A stretch of 64,000 nt of DNA from Hibiscus mutabilis (lineage: Eukaryota; Streptophyta; Magnoliopsida; Malvales; Malvaceae), in assembly GCA_019671005.1 (NCBI GenBank), contig JAGYYJ010001743.1, positions 1 to 64,000 of the forward strand, given 5' to 3'. Within the stretch, counting starts at the first letter, position 1; the number at the start of each line of letters is the position of its first letter. The notes below the pieces were generated by a model, which saw only the letters and a program-made list of their open reading frames with translations, was not told the origin of the DNA and ran no database searches. Shown piece by piece: positions 48,760 through 61,046 of this stretch. The translations under genes were made by a program, and so were the position numbers.

Positions 48760-49139
48760 ATATATTAATTAAGAGGAGGAATAATGTAGAATAAGACTAC
48801 ATATAACTTTTCTTCTTAATTCCTGTACGTCTACGTTTTCTTAGTACTGTTTTTAATGGAAACGAGACAATTACTTATATTAAAAGTGTAATAATAAATT
48901 ATAAATTTATTTTGCTTTCTATTTATTATTTTGTACTAGGTTACTTCTCGCACACTACGAATAAAATAAATCCTGCGACTCGAGCCAACATGGGTTCAGT
49001 GATGATTAGTGAACATTTAGACCTAACAAGAAATTCAAGTTTAAATTAGTTTGGTTTATCTTGAATTATTAATTGAAAACAATATATTATTTCATTTCAT
49101 TTAGTTATAAAAATATACAATATATTATTTCATATCATG

Positions 49140-49650
49140 GGCTGTTAGTGGTGTTGATCATTGGGCGTCAATAAGAGGGGTTCTCAAAAACGAGGCCAAG
49201 AAATGGCTCTTTGATTTTACTAGGAGTTTAAAATCTCGTTCGGTACTTATTGCGGAAGTTTGGCGGCTTGGATATATGAGGCTTAAGTTGGATATTGATA
49301 ATTTGACTTTAGTGCAAATTTTACATGGTGAGTCTTTGGCATTAGTCAATAGTAAGCTTGTGGTAGTGCGAGTCATCCTTGCAAAAGATTGGGAGGTACA
49401 AATTAATCATATAGGTCGGGCGAGTAATGTCGTTGCTGATGGTTTAACTAAATTGGGCAAGGTTCTATGGTTAGAAAGTTTATCTATGTTCTTCTGCCTT
49501 CCGTTATTATGCCGTTGGTTATTGCAGATTAGTGTAATGATTAATTTTCTCATGTAATTTATCACTATAAATATTTTTTTCTCTTTTTAAATTTAGAGAG
49601 GGTGTTAACGATGCTCATAGTAGTATTCCCTTTTATACAAAAAAAATATA
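49140..49650 (+). pseudogene. LINE fragment: RNase H-like domain, 5'-truncated
   Basis: One plus-strand frame runs from GVLKNEAKKWLFDF through LIAEVWRLGYMRLKLDIDN to NHIGRASNVVADGLTKLG and then a stop. This is the RNase H-like domain at the end of plant LINE pol proteins; Glu in AEVW and Asp in LDIDN and VADGL are the expected acidic residues. An A-rich tail-like stretch follows at about 49640. The upstream reverse transcriptase part is missing, which is typical of incomplete LINE insertion. Confidence 0.75.
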
Positions 49651-50193
49651 AAAATATTTTTATTGTTTCAAATAAACAATGAATAATAAAAATTCATGTG
49701 TGTATGCTATATACAATTATATTGATATATTTAATTCTTTAATTGTTAAAATATTAATCTTATAAAAAAATATGAAGTGTATAAATTATCATAATTTAAA
49801 ATTAAGGTATAATGATAAATTTAATCCTCAATGTTTATTTCTTTTGTCAATTTGACCCTTACTTAGTCATAATTTTTTTTAAAAAAAATCAAATTCTCTT
49901 CTTCAACGGAAACATTGACTAAAAATTTAAATTTAACAATTTTGATATAAAAATCTATTTGACAATTCGCGTGTACTCCTTGTTGACATAATACTATTTG
50001 TTTTATATAGGCCAATAAATGATATAAAAATAAAAATAAAATAAAAAACATATTTTTTTTAAAGAAAACTGGCATGAAATGCACACAACTATCATACAGC
50101 CTCCAATGTTAGGCCCTTAAAATCTAGACATTTTAATCCCTGTATTTAATTAAAAATGAATAAGGATTAAAACAAATAAGAATTAATAACAAC
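49651..50193. other. No gene recognised
   Basis: AT-rich intergenic DNA. The open frame on the minus strand at 49863-50084 is a Phe/Ile/Lys-rich reading of A/T sequence without features of a gene. Confidence 0.3.
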
Positions 50194-50727
50194 AGGGTAA
50201 TTTACATTTTAGATCATCAAACTTAACATCTATTTTTATTTACATCACAAACTTTTAATTTTATCAAAATATATTATTTAACTTTTATTATTTATAAATT
50301 TAGTCACTTATGCTGACAATGTTGAATAATTCTAATGTAAAAATTGAAATTAACACTTCTATTTATCTTGTTTTCCACATATTATCAATAAATAATGTTT
50401 AATTGACAAATTAAGTATTTTTGTTATGAATTATAGGTAATTTACATATTTTTTCTTTAAATTTATTTAAATGAAATATTTTAGAAAATTCTTACAAAAA
50501 AATATTAAAACTATCAATTAAACATTATTTGATAATGATATGTGAAAAATATGTTAAGTTAATATGTCAATTTTGGTTTTTTACATTGGAATTATTTAAC
50601 GTTGTTAATATAAATGACTCAATTTATAAATGATAAAAGTTGAATGATGTAATTTGATATAATTAAAGATTTATGATATAAATGAAAATAGATGTTAAGT
50701 TTGGTGATCTAAAATGTAAATTACCCT
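50194..50727. mobile_element. Foldback MITE, 534 bp
   Basis: The left end AGGGTAATTTACATTTTAGA is repeated in inverse at the right end without change. The arms match with few differences for about 150-200 bp. It is non-coding. I found no convincing flanking duplication. Confidence 0.8.
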
Positions 50728-51833
50728 AATAGCTTGTTGTTTCTTTGGATAATAATAAAATATTTTATCTAAGTAATTTCAAAAACCACTGTTTTAAACG
50801 GAAAAACCATTATCCATACCAGAGACATCACAGATAAAAGTTTTTCACCTCCCGATAATAGGACTAGAAGGATCACATTCTCAAATTAATTTTTTCGTCA
50901 TAAAAATATTATTTTTTCGTCACAAAGTTTTTGCCTTCTTTATGTGCCTCAACTATTATATTTTTCTTTTTTAGGTGTCTAAACTTTTTTTGTCCCTTTT
51001 AGATGTTAAAATTATCATTTTTGCCCCTTTTAAGGAAAAATTAAGACACCTATTTGACAAAAAGATGATAATTTAGACTCATACTCTGACAAAAAAAATA
51101 GTTTGAGCACATAGAAAAACTAAATAATTTAAGTACTTAAAAAGAAAAATATGATAATTTAAATATTTATTTTGGTATTAAGCCTAAAAAGATTGATTTG
51201 TTGGGAAAAAAACTGTAGTAGTATGGGCGAGTGACGGAGACCAAAGCCTAAACGTAATGCCCAACAAAAGCAATAAAGTTGGGCTAATATGGCCCACATT
51301 TCGATATCTGACGTACCATATGCTGGCAATGGCATCATCTAATCTTAACCGTTTTAAAAACCGGTTCTTAATTTGTCTTTCATTTTGAATTTTGAAATTC
51401 GAAAGGCCGTGACCGTTCGATGTATTCTCTCCCTTCCCTCTTTTTTAGGTGTGGCGCATGGGTCCACTCTACCGTTTTCCATTTCACTCACTCCCCACTC
51501 TCAACGCTCCATCTCACTCTCCTTCATGGAGTCGACACGTGTACCATATATCCCGTTACTACGGCGGTTCTATAAGAGGAGGAGCGTCGGAGAAACAAAG
51601 AATTGCGAGTAGCTATTGGACTACGATTTTTAAAATAAATTTAGGGATTATTTCCCGCCCATGAGACTGGTCAAACGTAAAGCAGTGAATCATCTGAAGG
51701 TTAAGAAGAAAGGGCAAAATTTCCTTATAAATTTCACATTCAAAATTCTGGGTTTGTTCGTGCCTTGAAAGCAAGCAAGCGGTCTTTTTCCTTGTTTTGT
51801 TTGAGAAAAATCTTGGAAGAGAGACGAGTAATC
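50728..51833. promoter_or_regulatory. Region upstream of the gene at 51834
   Basis: No other gene is seen. An imperfect palindrome of AT-rich words (about 50910-51185, words like AGGTGTCTAAAC and its inverse) may be another old MITE. The last 400 bp are C/T-richer and include the likely 5' untranslated region. Confidence 0.35.
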
Positions 51834-53691
51834 ATGGAGGATGCTGTCAAAGAACAACAATCTGCTGCTCCAACTTCCGGTTCATTTTTAGTCTCATTTT
51901 CTCTGTGTTTCTTTTAAGTTTCAGAATATATATTGATTTTGTGTAAGGAATTTTCAGTACTGTTTCTCAATTTATTGATTTCCCTAGTCAGTTGTCTTGC
52001 AGTTTTATGTTCTTGAGTCAGTTTCTTTTCCAAATTAGGTTGATAATTTGTGACTTAACACCATTTTAATTTTCCTTTTTTCAAAATAAACTATACACTA
52101 ATTTAATTTAATTACTCCTTTGTTGTTTTGGGATGTTATCAGCAAGTGCAGGGAAGTCGAAGCTACTGTATCCACTTCGATCCTCGATGAAACCGAAGGA
52201 GGAGAAGCCATCGGTTGTTGATTTATCTAATTCTTCGCCATCAAGAAGGTAACAAAATTTCTATAGCTTGCAATTCAGTTTAATGTCTCTGTACATGTGC
52301 ATTTGTGTTTATTGAGGATGTTTTTAGAAAAATAAAGAGTTGTGCAGCTACCAATTCCCTACTTTCTTTCTTTATTTGTATTGCCTTTGAATTGTTAGAA
52401 ATGAATTTGAGTCTGATTTGTTTTGGCCTTCATAGGGGGAGGGCAGCACCAAATGTAAGTAAGAGTGTGGGTGTTCTTGATCTTTCCAAGGAGAAATCCG
52501 GCAAGCCACCCCGAAGGCTCTCCATCCCAGCCAAATCAACTGTTACTCCATCTCCAAAATTTGTTGGGACAACCCCTCCTATATATGAGGGCAGAGCCAA
52601 GAAATCTACAAATGGTCAGGGTAAAAGTGACACTCCTCTTTCCGATGCTTCAAGATCATCGACTCGAAGGAGGTTCAACATGCTGTCATCCGCTTCGTAC
52701 TGGCTGTCGCAGATTAAGCTCTCTGAATCAGCTTCTAAGCACTCAGTCTCACTTGGATTTTTCAAACTGGCCTTAGAGGCTGGATGTGAGGTATGCTTCA
52801 TTTGTTTCTGCATTTCAGTTCTGCATATTCAGAGAGATTCAATACAAGTTTTTTGCTTTGGGTTTTAACTTATCTTTGATTTTGGTCTAATTTTCTCTAT
52901 GAACGCCAAATCCAGCCTCGTCAGAAAATGCGTGACGAGCTTAAATCCTATATACGTCGCCATAATCTTGGTGAAAACGAGGAAGCTATAAAGGAACTAC
53001 TTGAACGCTACAATGTTTCAGAAAATTCCACTCAACCACAGGTGTCTGAAACCTGTTCGCATGTGCCTGATGAGGGGACTAGGTCATCTGACGATGAGAT
53101 TCACAGGGTTTCTCCTTCAGCAGGAGCTAGGAGATTGAAACCCAAGTCCTTGAACACTGTTGTTGCTCAGGTTTCATCTGTGGCTAAAACCTCAAAAGAG
53201 GCTACAACAAAGAATAATCCTGCAACCAGGAATAGGTCTTCGAATAAGACCAGTTCAAATTCGAGGTCTGTTTCGGACACCGGGAATCGGAAGGCACAGA
53301 CCAGAACTCAGAAGACAACAACCAAACCAGAGCCTGTAAAAGGGAAGGAAAAAACTAAGAGACAGGGAGCCAAATCAGATGATAAAGAAAGCAAGGGTAT
53401 AGTAGATAAATTTTAGGTTCAGCATATGGATATTCCTTCTTACCTCGGGTGCATGACTAATGCATCTTTATTTTTGTTTACAGATCAAGTTTGCCCTTCA
53501 GCTGCAGCAGAGACTGTTGAAGAGGAGAACAAAGAAAATATGGTAAAATGTTATTTTCCTGCAATAAGTAATAAAATTGATAGTTTAATTTACATAATTC
53601 ATTGAAAAATTCTCACCATCTTTTACAGGATGCGCCTTTGACCGAAGAAAGCAGCATGTCTGGAGTTGATGTAGGTGTTGTTCTGCACTAA
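51834..53691 (+). CDS. Conserved plant protein of unknown function, 369 aa, six exons
   Basis: Exons: 51834-51879, 52143-52248, 52436-52790, 52916-53396, 53484-53542, 53629-53691. Phases agree throughout and all introns are GT-AG. The protein is basic and rich in Ser, Thr and Lys, with disordered ends. The one ordered-looking part (about residues 120-195) reads RRRFNMLSSASYWLSQIKLS, then SLGFFKLALEAGCE and MRDELKSYIRRHNL. I recognise this segment as conserved in plant homologues but know no function for it. The Lys/Arg-rich region (about 255-330) and lack of a signal peptide or membrane segment fit a nuclear or microtubule-associated location, which is only a guess. No lesion is seen. A GTAGGT inside the last exon could give a minor splice form. 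Confidence 0.85.
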
Positions 53692-55893
53692 ATAATGCTG
53701 AAGAACCATATGGTCAAATTCCATCCTCTATTGGGTTATTTTTATTCTTTTGTCTTTCATGTGTTGATGTTTGTATAGGGTTAAAAAAAACTTTGAAGTC
53801 AATTGTTCCAATCTGCTGTGAAGTCAAGACCTGTTCTGTTTTTTTTTTTTTTCTTAGGTTGTTGCTTTAAAAACTGGGATTGTTGCTTTTTGTCTAGTAT
53901 TCTATACAGTCACTTGAGATACACAATTTGTATCAAATCATTAAACATGTTTGTTGTTTTTGTTTTGTTAATGTTTGTTGAAATATGGTATATTGAAATA
54001 TATTTAAGAATTTATGGTAAATTTTATAGTACAGGGTGAAGATGCCACATGTAGATGGCGACAAGATATTTTTTAATTAATTTTTCCTCAAAATTGTCAT
54101 GTACTAAATATTTTACGTTATAAAAAATATTAAACAAACTCAGTATTAGTATGCTACTACTTGTAGGTGGCGTATTTCACTTCCACTATTCATTTTGTTG
54201 TAGTTTTTAAAATAAAACTAAAACCCTCTTATCTCTAAATTTAATTTCAAGGGGTAATATTCACCTAATTTGTTCGTTAGAACACCCAATTTATGCATAA
54301 ATGATTTTAAAAAATTAAATTGTGCGAGGCAATCAAAACTTGAAATTAACAAAAATTGGAATAAAATAAAAAGACGCGAATTTCTCAAATAAAAACATAG
54401 TATAGAAATAGAACTAGTGAAAATTTTACGGACCGCCTCTTGCCTTGTACATTCTATTGTTATATATATTTTTGTTTGAATACAATTATAATAAAAAAAT
54501 TAGTTAAGCAAAAATTCCAATCCAAAATTTACAAGAGATGAATCTGTTGGTAAAATTCAAAACAAAACTCGAAGCCGTTGAATTTGAAGTCTAGGGGGAA
54601 TAAAGTTGTTGGAAACTTGAAGTTCAATCAAAATAATAATTGTGCCGGAAACTGCTCTGAGGAGGAGCTATGGTTTCTGGGAAGGGAGCAGGATTCAAAC
54701 TGGGTTGTCATCTTTGCCCGATTCTGCTATTTTAATGGCAATTATCCCACATCTTCTCAAATGGAGCAGCAGGCATTGCAGACTGTTGTCCACAGTACTG
54801 ACCAAACTTCAAATGGCTGTGATTGTACCAAGGTCAATCTTTTCGATCCTTAGCTAATAATTAACATCAGTTGATAGTTTGTGATATACAGATTTTGACA
54901 TGTTCGTATATTCCTGTTCTATTTGTATTCTTTTTTATGTAAGGTCGTGTTTTGTGTTTAGATTTATTTCCTATTTAGGCTTTGTTCAGCTCAACTTCTT
55001 TAATTCTAATTGCGGTGAGAACAGTGGTATAGGAGAAGTTCAAAATTTCAGCGTTTTTAGAAGTTTGATCGGAGATCAAATTAGGTGCAAAAATCGATTG
55101 AAAAAGTGTTACTTTTGGTCATTTGGCGTAACTTTTTCCGTTGGCAGCTAAAAGCTAGTTCCAAATTCAATGCTAGTTGGGAAAAAAATGTAATTTTTAG
55201 TTTTCTTCGACTATTAATGGGTTTCTAATAAAAAAAAAGCATCTTCCATGCGCACAGCATTTGTGGGATGTTTGGTGTATTAAATTATAATCCATGTTAG
55301 TCAAAATTGGGAATTAAAATAATATTTATATGATGTTATTAGTAAATCTAAATACTTAATATTATTCTAATAAAAAAATACTTGGTTAAAGTTTTCTGTT
55401 GACATCCAATACTCCTCTTAGGTTATGAGTTCTAATCTCAATAGGAGTGATTTCTCGTTCCCTTCCCTTTTTCTTGGTAGAAATTTATTCAAAAACAAGA
55501 ATGAGTTAAATGAATTACTAAGAAAAAAATAATTTTAATTATTTTGATAAACTAATGATATAAAAGGAATCATATTATGTCAAATTTTCTTTACTTTGAC
55601 CTGAAATTTTCAACAATGAAAATGTCAATAAAATTGGCAACTTATATAAAGACATCATCCAATAATATGGCAGCTGGCAGCCACCTTTTATTAATCTATT
55701 TCCATGGAAGATTGCACTTGTCGTTGTTTACCAAGTCACAACTTTAGCAGCCATGGCTTCAGAGGGCAAAACATACAATAAAAGTGTCTGATACAAGGAA
55801 AGGAACACAATAAAACATCGAACAGCCGCCAACTGTACCCTAAAAACATGCAGAACTGCAATAGCTTAGCTTACAATTGGGGGGAGAAACTGA
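53692..55893. other. Intergenic region, no supported gene
   Basis: There is no gene I can support. A less AT-rich patch at about 54590-54860 has overlapping open frames in two phases, one reading LSSLPDSAILMAIIPHLLKW, faintly F-box-like. It is too short and lacks start and splice context. The rest is AT-rich. Confidence 0.35.
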
Positions 55894-57196
55894 TTAACAA
55901 AACATGTCTGTTGATGAAGAAGGCCTTGCCATCTGAAGAGAAAGGGGGTTCCATTCGACGTCTTTCCCGCAGTAGCCATTTTTAAAGGATGTGCCTTCTA
56001 ACAGGCTTGCAGCACCAACAGCAACAGATATAGAGGATTCATTGATACCTAGTTGTTTTGCTGATGCTGCTTTCAACCGATACCTTTCTGCCCTAGAGCC
56101 GATTATCTGTCCTAATATAGAGGCTCCGATGGTGAAAGCCATAGCTGTCTTGGGCATCAAGACAGATTTCCGGAGCATCTGCATGGACGGCCACAAACCA
56201 AGATGGTGAGAATTTTTTAGTATGTTCCCTCCATATCCCTAACGGAACATTTGCTGCCATGCCTAACATCCCTATCACCAGTACTTTTGTAGGCAAGGAC
56301 TGAGGGCGGAGGTTCTTGGCAAAAGCACTTTGCGATAGTGCTGCCCGGGCTGCTACGACTGCAGGTGGGCACCTGAATTTCATCCCTGGAGGCGGTTTAA
56401 AAACCTTGGCAACAAGTGGCAAAACACCGCTAATGGCCCTATATGATTTAGCTATCGGACAGTTACCATTTTGCAGCCACTCATTTCCCAATGCTTCGTG
56501 ATGGGAATTTCCTCCCTGAACATCAAGCATTAAGTAGTGTCAATAAAGGAAAGTTTCAAAAAAATAATTATAATATAAGATCTTTCGGACATTCGATAAT
56601 CATTCTCAACATAAGTATGAAATCCAAACTAATGTCGCATCCCAGAAATGGAGGTTCCGTACCTTTGAAGAAGACTCTTTCTTGGATGGTTTTGGTTTTC
56701 CGTTTTGATTGTTCCACTTATTAGAAAATGCATCGAAACTAAAAGGCCCTCCTGGTCCAAAGGACGAGAGACTAATGGTGGCTGCCTTTGCAGCCAATGG
56801 ATTGAACTTGGGTGGGGCTGTTTCAGGCTCTGCTTTCTTCGCATGCAAGGAAGACTGTTCTGACAGCGGAACTACTCCGTCCCGTCCATGGAAAAGCCTG
56901 AATGCCATGTCGAAATTGGGCCCATCTTCGAAAATTGGACCTTTGGCTCCTCGTACCTGAGACAGAGAAGTGAAAGCAAATGAGAACTCTAATCAAGAAC
57001 ACGATGCCAGAAACATAAAGCTCATAATAGACATAAAACTCTAAATGAACCATGATCTTACCGGCATGGGAAAGGGCATGGCTGACGAGAAAGAGAAGTT
57101 TGTCGGCTCATTAATGTTTCTCAAAAATGGACACCTGAGGATTTCCATCTGAGAAGTTTCAGAATCCTCATGTAAGCTTCTGAAGGGAAAATTCAT
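55894..57196 (-). pseudogene. Conserved plant protein of unknown function; last exon appears frame-shifted
   Basis: Coding exons (read right to left): 57062-57196, 56663-56956 and 56515 down to the stop at 55894. They encode MNFPFRSLHEDSETSQMEI, RGAKGPIFEDGPNFDMAFRL, a Pro/Ser-rich linker, KSYRAISGVLPLVAKVFKPP, KFRCPPAVVAARAALSQSAF, VLVIGMLGMAANVPLGIWRE and FSPSWFVAVHA. There (about 56180) the frame opens into DAPEICLD and stops at 56093. One frame over, MLRKSVLMPKTAMAFTIGAS and ILGQIIGSRAERYRLK continue a plausible protein to 55894. Family memory suggests a short missing piece (about 17 bp) at this point. Hydrophobic stretches around VLVIGMLGMAANV and FTIGASILGQIIG could be membrane segments. 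Function unknown. A start at 57196 is preceded by a 5' untranslated intron. Confidence 0.6.
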
Positions 57197-58330
57197 TTTA
57201 AAGGGAACCTGCACAAAAAACATAAGAAGTATTAAACAAAATCTAAGAGTGCTGATAAATAATAACAATACACATAAAAACGACCAAACTCTCAAGCAAA
57301 TCAACAGCTACTGGTAATAACCCCGAAACAACTATACATTATAAAAACAAAAACAATTAGGTTATATACTTATATATGCCATAAAAACATATTGATAAAG
57401 CTTAGATCCCCAATGATTACATCTCTTAGCATCAAAAGAACCATACATAAATGAATAGACTAAGACTGCATACAAAAACCCAATAACAGATCAATATAAA
57501 TTTTATTACAAAGAGAAATCAGACATGATTGATCAAATTAAAGCAGTCCAATCCAGAGCAAAATGAAAGAGTTTAAGCTTTTAAAATATCGAAAACACTA
57601 ACGAATTCAAAACCTTGACTCAATCAAACACATGGAATTCATTGAACCATTTGTGAATGAATGTAAAAGCATTGCAAATCACTCTAACAAATTGATTTGA
57701 ATCTTAAGCTAAAGTCAAAGCAATCGATAATGGGGGATAAAGCTGAAGCTTTTACAAGTAGCAGATTGGCTAATTACTCGTTCAAAGGCTTGAAATTTAA
57801 TAACTAATGTCATTACCAAAAAATCAAATAACAAAATACCATCAAGTATAATGTTGAAATCTAAAATATCCAGTAAAAATAGCCATTAAACGAATCAACA
57901 TATTTCAGCAAAAACAACGAATTTCCTTTCAAAGGAATACTCGGATGAATTCTCAGAAAATAATAATAACAAAAACAACACTGATTACTCATCCTTCATA
58001 AAAATGGAATAGTAAACATAAAAAAAAACTCACAAGAAAAATCTACAACAAACCCATCGAAGAATAAGAAATGATACACTATTGAAATCAATAAAAACAA
58101 CAAAAGGCATTATAAGCAATGAAATTAAGAAATTTCTACCACAAAAACCCTGGAAAAAACTGAAAATTGTACCTTTTAGCAGGAATCCCGGGATGACGGA
58201 GAGCAAAAATAAAGAGAAGATAAGGGTATTTGACTTTAAGAGAAAAATGAAAAGAATGGAGACAGAACGGAGTAGGAGGGGGGAGAGAGTTAGGTGGGCA
58301 ATAAAGAGCACTTACAAACACGTTCACAAT
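57197..58330 (-). promoter_or_regulatory. 5' untranslated exons and long leader intron of the previous gene
   Basis: The coding exon extends upstream to an acceptor (GTGCAG at 57209-57214). A donor (AAAAG then GTACAA) at 58172 would close an untranslated first exon of about 160 bp, giving an intron of 964 bp. A long first intron ahead of the start codon often raises expression in plants. Read as a CT-rich leader on the minus strand, 58200-58330 fits a 5' UTR. Confidence 0.5.
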
Positions 58331-58662
58331 AGTTTGTGAAGACAAAGACGGAGACGAAACGACGCCGTGGTCAGCACACGCCTCTTGGGAAAGGGGATTG
58401 GGTCAACTCTTACGTGCGGCGGCCATTTTTGTTTATTTTCAATAATGGCGTCTTTTAAAACCATTTATTTTATTTTTAGGGTAAATGATACTGATAAACC
58501 CTGAACGTTTTAGATGCTTTCAATATGGTCACTAAACGCTATTTTACACTTGTCATTTTTTTTTCTCTCTCTCTTCCTTTCCTATCTTTTTTCTCTATAA
58601 TTCATAAATTTCTTCAAACATTTTACGGTATGGTTTTATTGTGACAAATTTTTTATGCAGTT

Positions 58663-58760
58663 GGACTGGTTTAAGTGCAGATGAAATCTACCGAGTTGTT
58701 ATAAAGGCTCGTAAATTACCTCCACAATATGCAAGTGTGGTGAGTGTTGGGCTGGTCTAA
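58663..58760 (+). pseudogene. Exon-like gene fragment
   Basis: After an acceptor-like TTTTATGCAG, one frame reads WTGLSADEIYRVVIKARKLP then PQYASVVSVGLV and a stop. The composition looks like real protein, but I do not recognise the family and there is no further exon around it. It is probably a fragment of a gene captured or left by rearrangement. Confidence 0.3.
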
Positions 58761-59098
58761 GTGCAGCTGATTTGTGATTACCAGCACTTCAAGCTATCGA
58801 AAAGATTGACATTTAATACAATGTTTTTTAATAAAAATATTATTACTATATGTTTCATTAAAAAAAAATTAATCTTAACGGAGAAAAAAAAGTATATACG
58901 GTAATAATAAAGAGTCAATACAAAACCGGAGCTAAATAGAATGTAACCAACAAAACAAATCAAAGCCTAACCATCTTTGTTAGCAATATTCCTTCGCCAT
59001 TTGCAAGAGATTTTATGCGGCTTTTCTGTAAAATCTGATAAGTAATAAAATTATTGTTTTATTTCTTCACCATTGTTTGTTCTTCTTAGATAAAATAT

Positions 59099-59460
59099 AG
59101 GGTAAAGTATATAAATGGTCATTAAACTATCTCAAAAAAATATAAAATGATCATCAAACTTTCAAATATTACATAATGAGCTTCAAACTTTATTTTTTGT
59201 TACAAAATGTCACTAAGCCGTTAACTGTTGTTAACTGGGTGACTTGGCAATTATGAAAATTTGTATAACAATATATTTAATCCTCAATATTTATACGTTC
59301 AGTCAATTTAGGCATCAATAATGAGGGTTAAATTAGGACTCAATTGATTGAGTGTATAAATGTGGAGGATTAAATGTGTTATTATTCAAATTTTTTTAAT
59401 TGCCACGTCATTCACTTAACAAAAAATAACGGCTCAGTGACCATTTGTGTACTTTACCCT
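59099..59460. mobile_element. MITE with inverted ends and 7-bp duplication
   Basis: It starts AGGGTAAAGTATATAAATGG and ends with the inverse AGGGTAAAGTACACAAATGG. AAAATAT flanks both sides. Inside are GTTAACTGTTGTTAAC and a mirrored CACTGAGCCGTTA-type word. It is non-coding, 362 bp. Confidence 0.75.
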
Positions 59461-60829
59461 AAAATATAATGGTAGCCTTAAAAGCATCATATTCTTTTAA
59501 TGTTGGTTTTTCATTTGTGTATTTGTTCATGTTTGGACAGAGCTACAGTAAAATGAGTTCATAGCCTTTTATCAATTTTTTTTGGTGCATGCGCAGAGGT
59601 TTTGTTAGATTTTAAGGACAAACGATGACTTGAAAATTTTACCTGATAATCCTAACCTTCTACATCAACTTATTTTTATATCCAACCATAAATTTCAGTT
59701 TTGATGTGAAAAAATAAAGAGTGGAAGAGAAATAGATGTTTGAAGAGGAAAAGTAAAGAGTTTGATAAAAAAATGATCAATTATAAAGAAGAAAAATAAA
59801 AGGCAAAAAAAGAGAGAAAAAGAATAAGATAATATGTCACATCAGTATTTTTAATGGCAAGTGACGACAAAGATTATAATGAAAGTGAATTAAAATTTGA
59901 GTGATTGTAATTTAAAAGTTTGATGACCATACTGAACGATCAAATTGGATTAGTTTAATTAAACGGACGGCTATTGAAATTTCTTTGGCAAAAAATGGTT
60001 AAAGAATTTTTTAAAATTCGTTTATTAGTTAATTCAGTTTAAAATTGATTAATTAACTGAATTACCTGAAAATATTATATATGTATATATATATCATTTA
60101 GATATAAACTTTTAAGCCTATCTTCATCAAGATTTTAAGACCCAATTAATTTCTAACTCAAATAAAAAATATTACCCAAAGTTACAGGAGAAAAGTAGAA
60201 AAACAAAATAAACAAAACAAAAACACTTAAACTATTTCGTACTTTCAAGACATTTCAATTAATTTGAAAATCGACTGACTTAATTTAAAATTGTTCGTTT
60301 CGGATAAGGATTTTTTTTAAAAATTTGATTAATGATTAAAAATTAAAATAAATTGGTTAATTTAATTTTAATTAATTCAATTTGACTATCAACTGAATTA
60401 ATTGTTTAACCACCCCTACCATTATATGGAAAATAATAATTCATAATATAAGCTCATAAACATTCATTTATTATTTTTAAAATCTGATAATAAATTTTCT
60501 TAAATAACAAATTTAGAATGTTTATAAATATAACCCAATTTGTATATAACAGACCTTAGAAATTATAAAGACCGATACTCAACAAGTGGTCCCAGTAGAA
60601 AATAGTATCATGTTTATTTTAAGAGATTTGAGTTCGAGCACATTTGTCTGTAAAGTGTGCACCTTATCAAAAGATTAAGAAAAAATATTAACAATACTAC
60701 TTTGTAATCACCTTAAAACTATTAAGAAAAGAAAAATAATATTAACATATGAGCTACGACAACTACTAATATGAAATATATACCATATGTATTACTAAAA
60801 TCAATTTTGCACGAGGGAGTAGAAAACAA
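59461..60829. other. No gene recognised
   Basis: AT-rich. The block from about 59950 to 60420 ends in CCACCCCTACC and contains ATTAATTCAGTT words in both orientations, perhaps an old hAT-like element, but I could not define its left end. Confidence 0.3.
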
Positions 60830-61046
60830 CTTCACTTTTAGCTTTTACGAGCATTATGAGCGACACCAAAACTTTCTCAGCATGTTGATTCAGCTTCGTT
60901 CCTACTCTAGAAGTGATAATCAATCTGCACATGCAATGGCAGCAGAGGGCTATGGAAAAGAATGAAGATCGATTTTGGGTGGAAGATGGCTCGTTCAGAG
61001 TACTGAAAATCACTGTTGTTGATCGTCGCAACATAGATCCTCCATG
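60830..61046 (+). pseudogene. LINE RNase H-like C-terminal fragment, frame-shifted
   Basis: One frame gives RSDNQSAHAMAAEGYGKE and then a stop. One frame over the sequence continues EDRFWVEDGSFRVLKI and VDRRNIDPP before stopping at about 61046. The N-x-x-AH-x-MA and FWVEDG...DRRNIDPP pattern is that of the last part of plant LINE-type RNase H. It is a dead fragment. Confidence 0.6.

Noticed and set aside
54578..54860. Two open frames, one faintly F-box-like (LSSLPDSAILMAI)
   Set aside because: They overlap in different phases, are short, lack splice or promoter context and have no downstream repeat domain.
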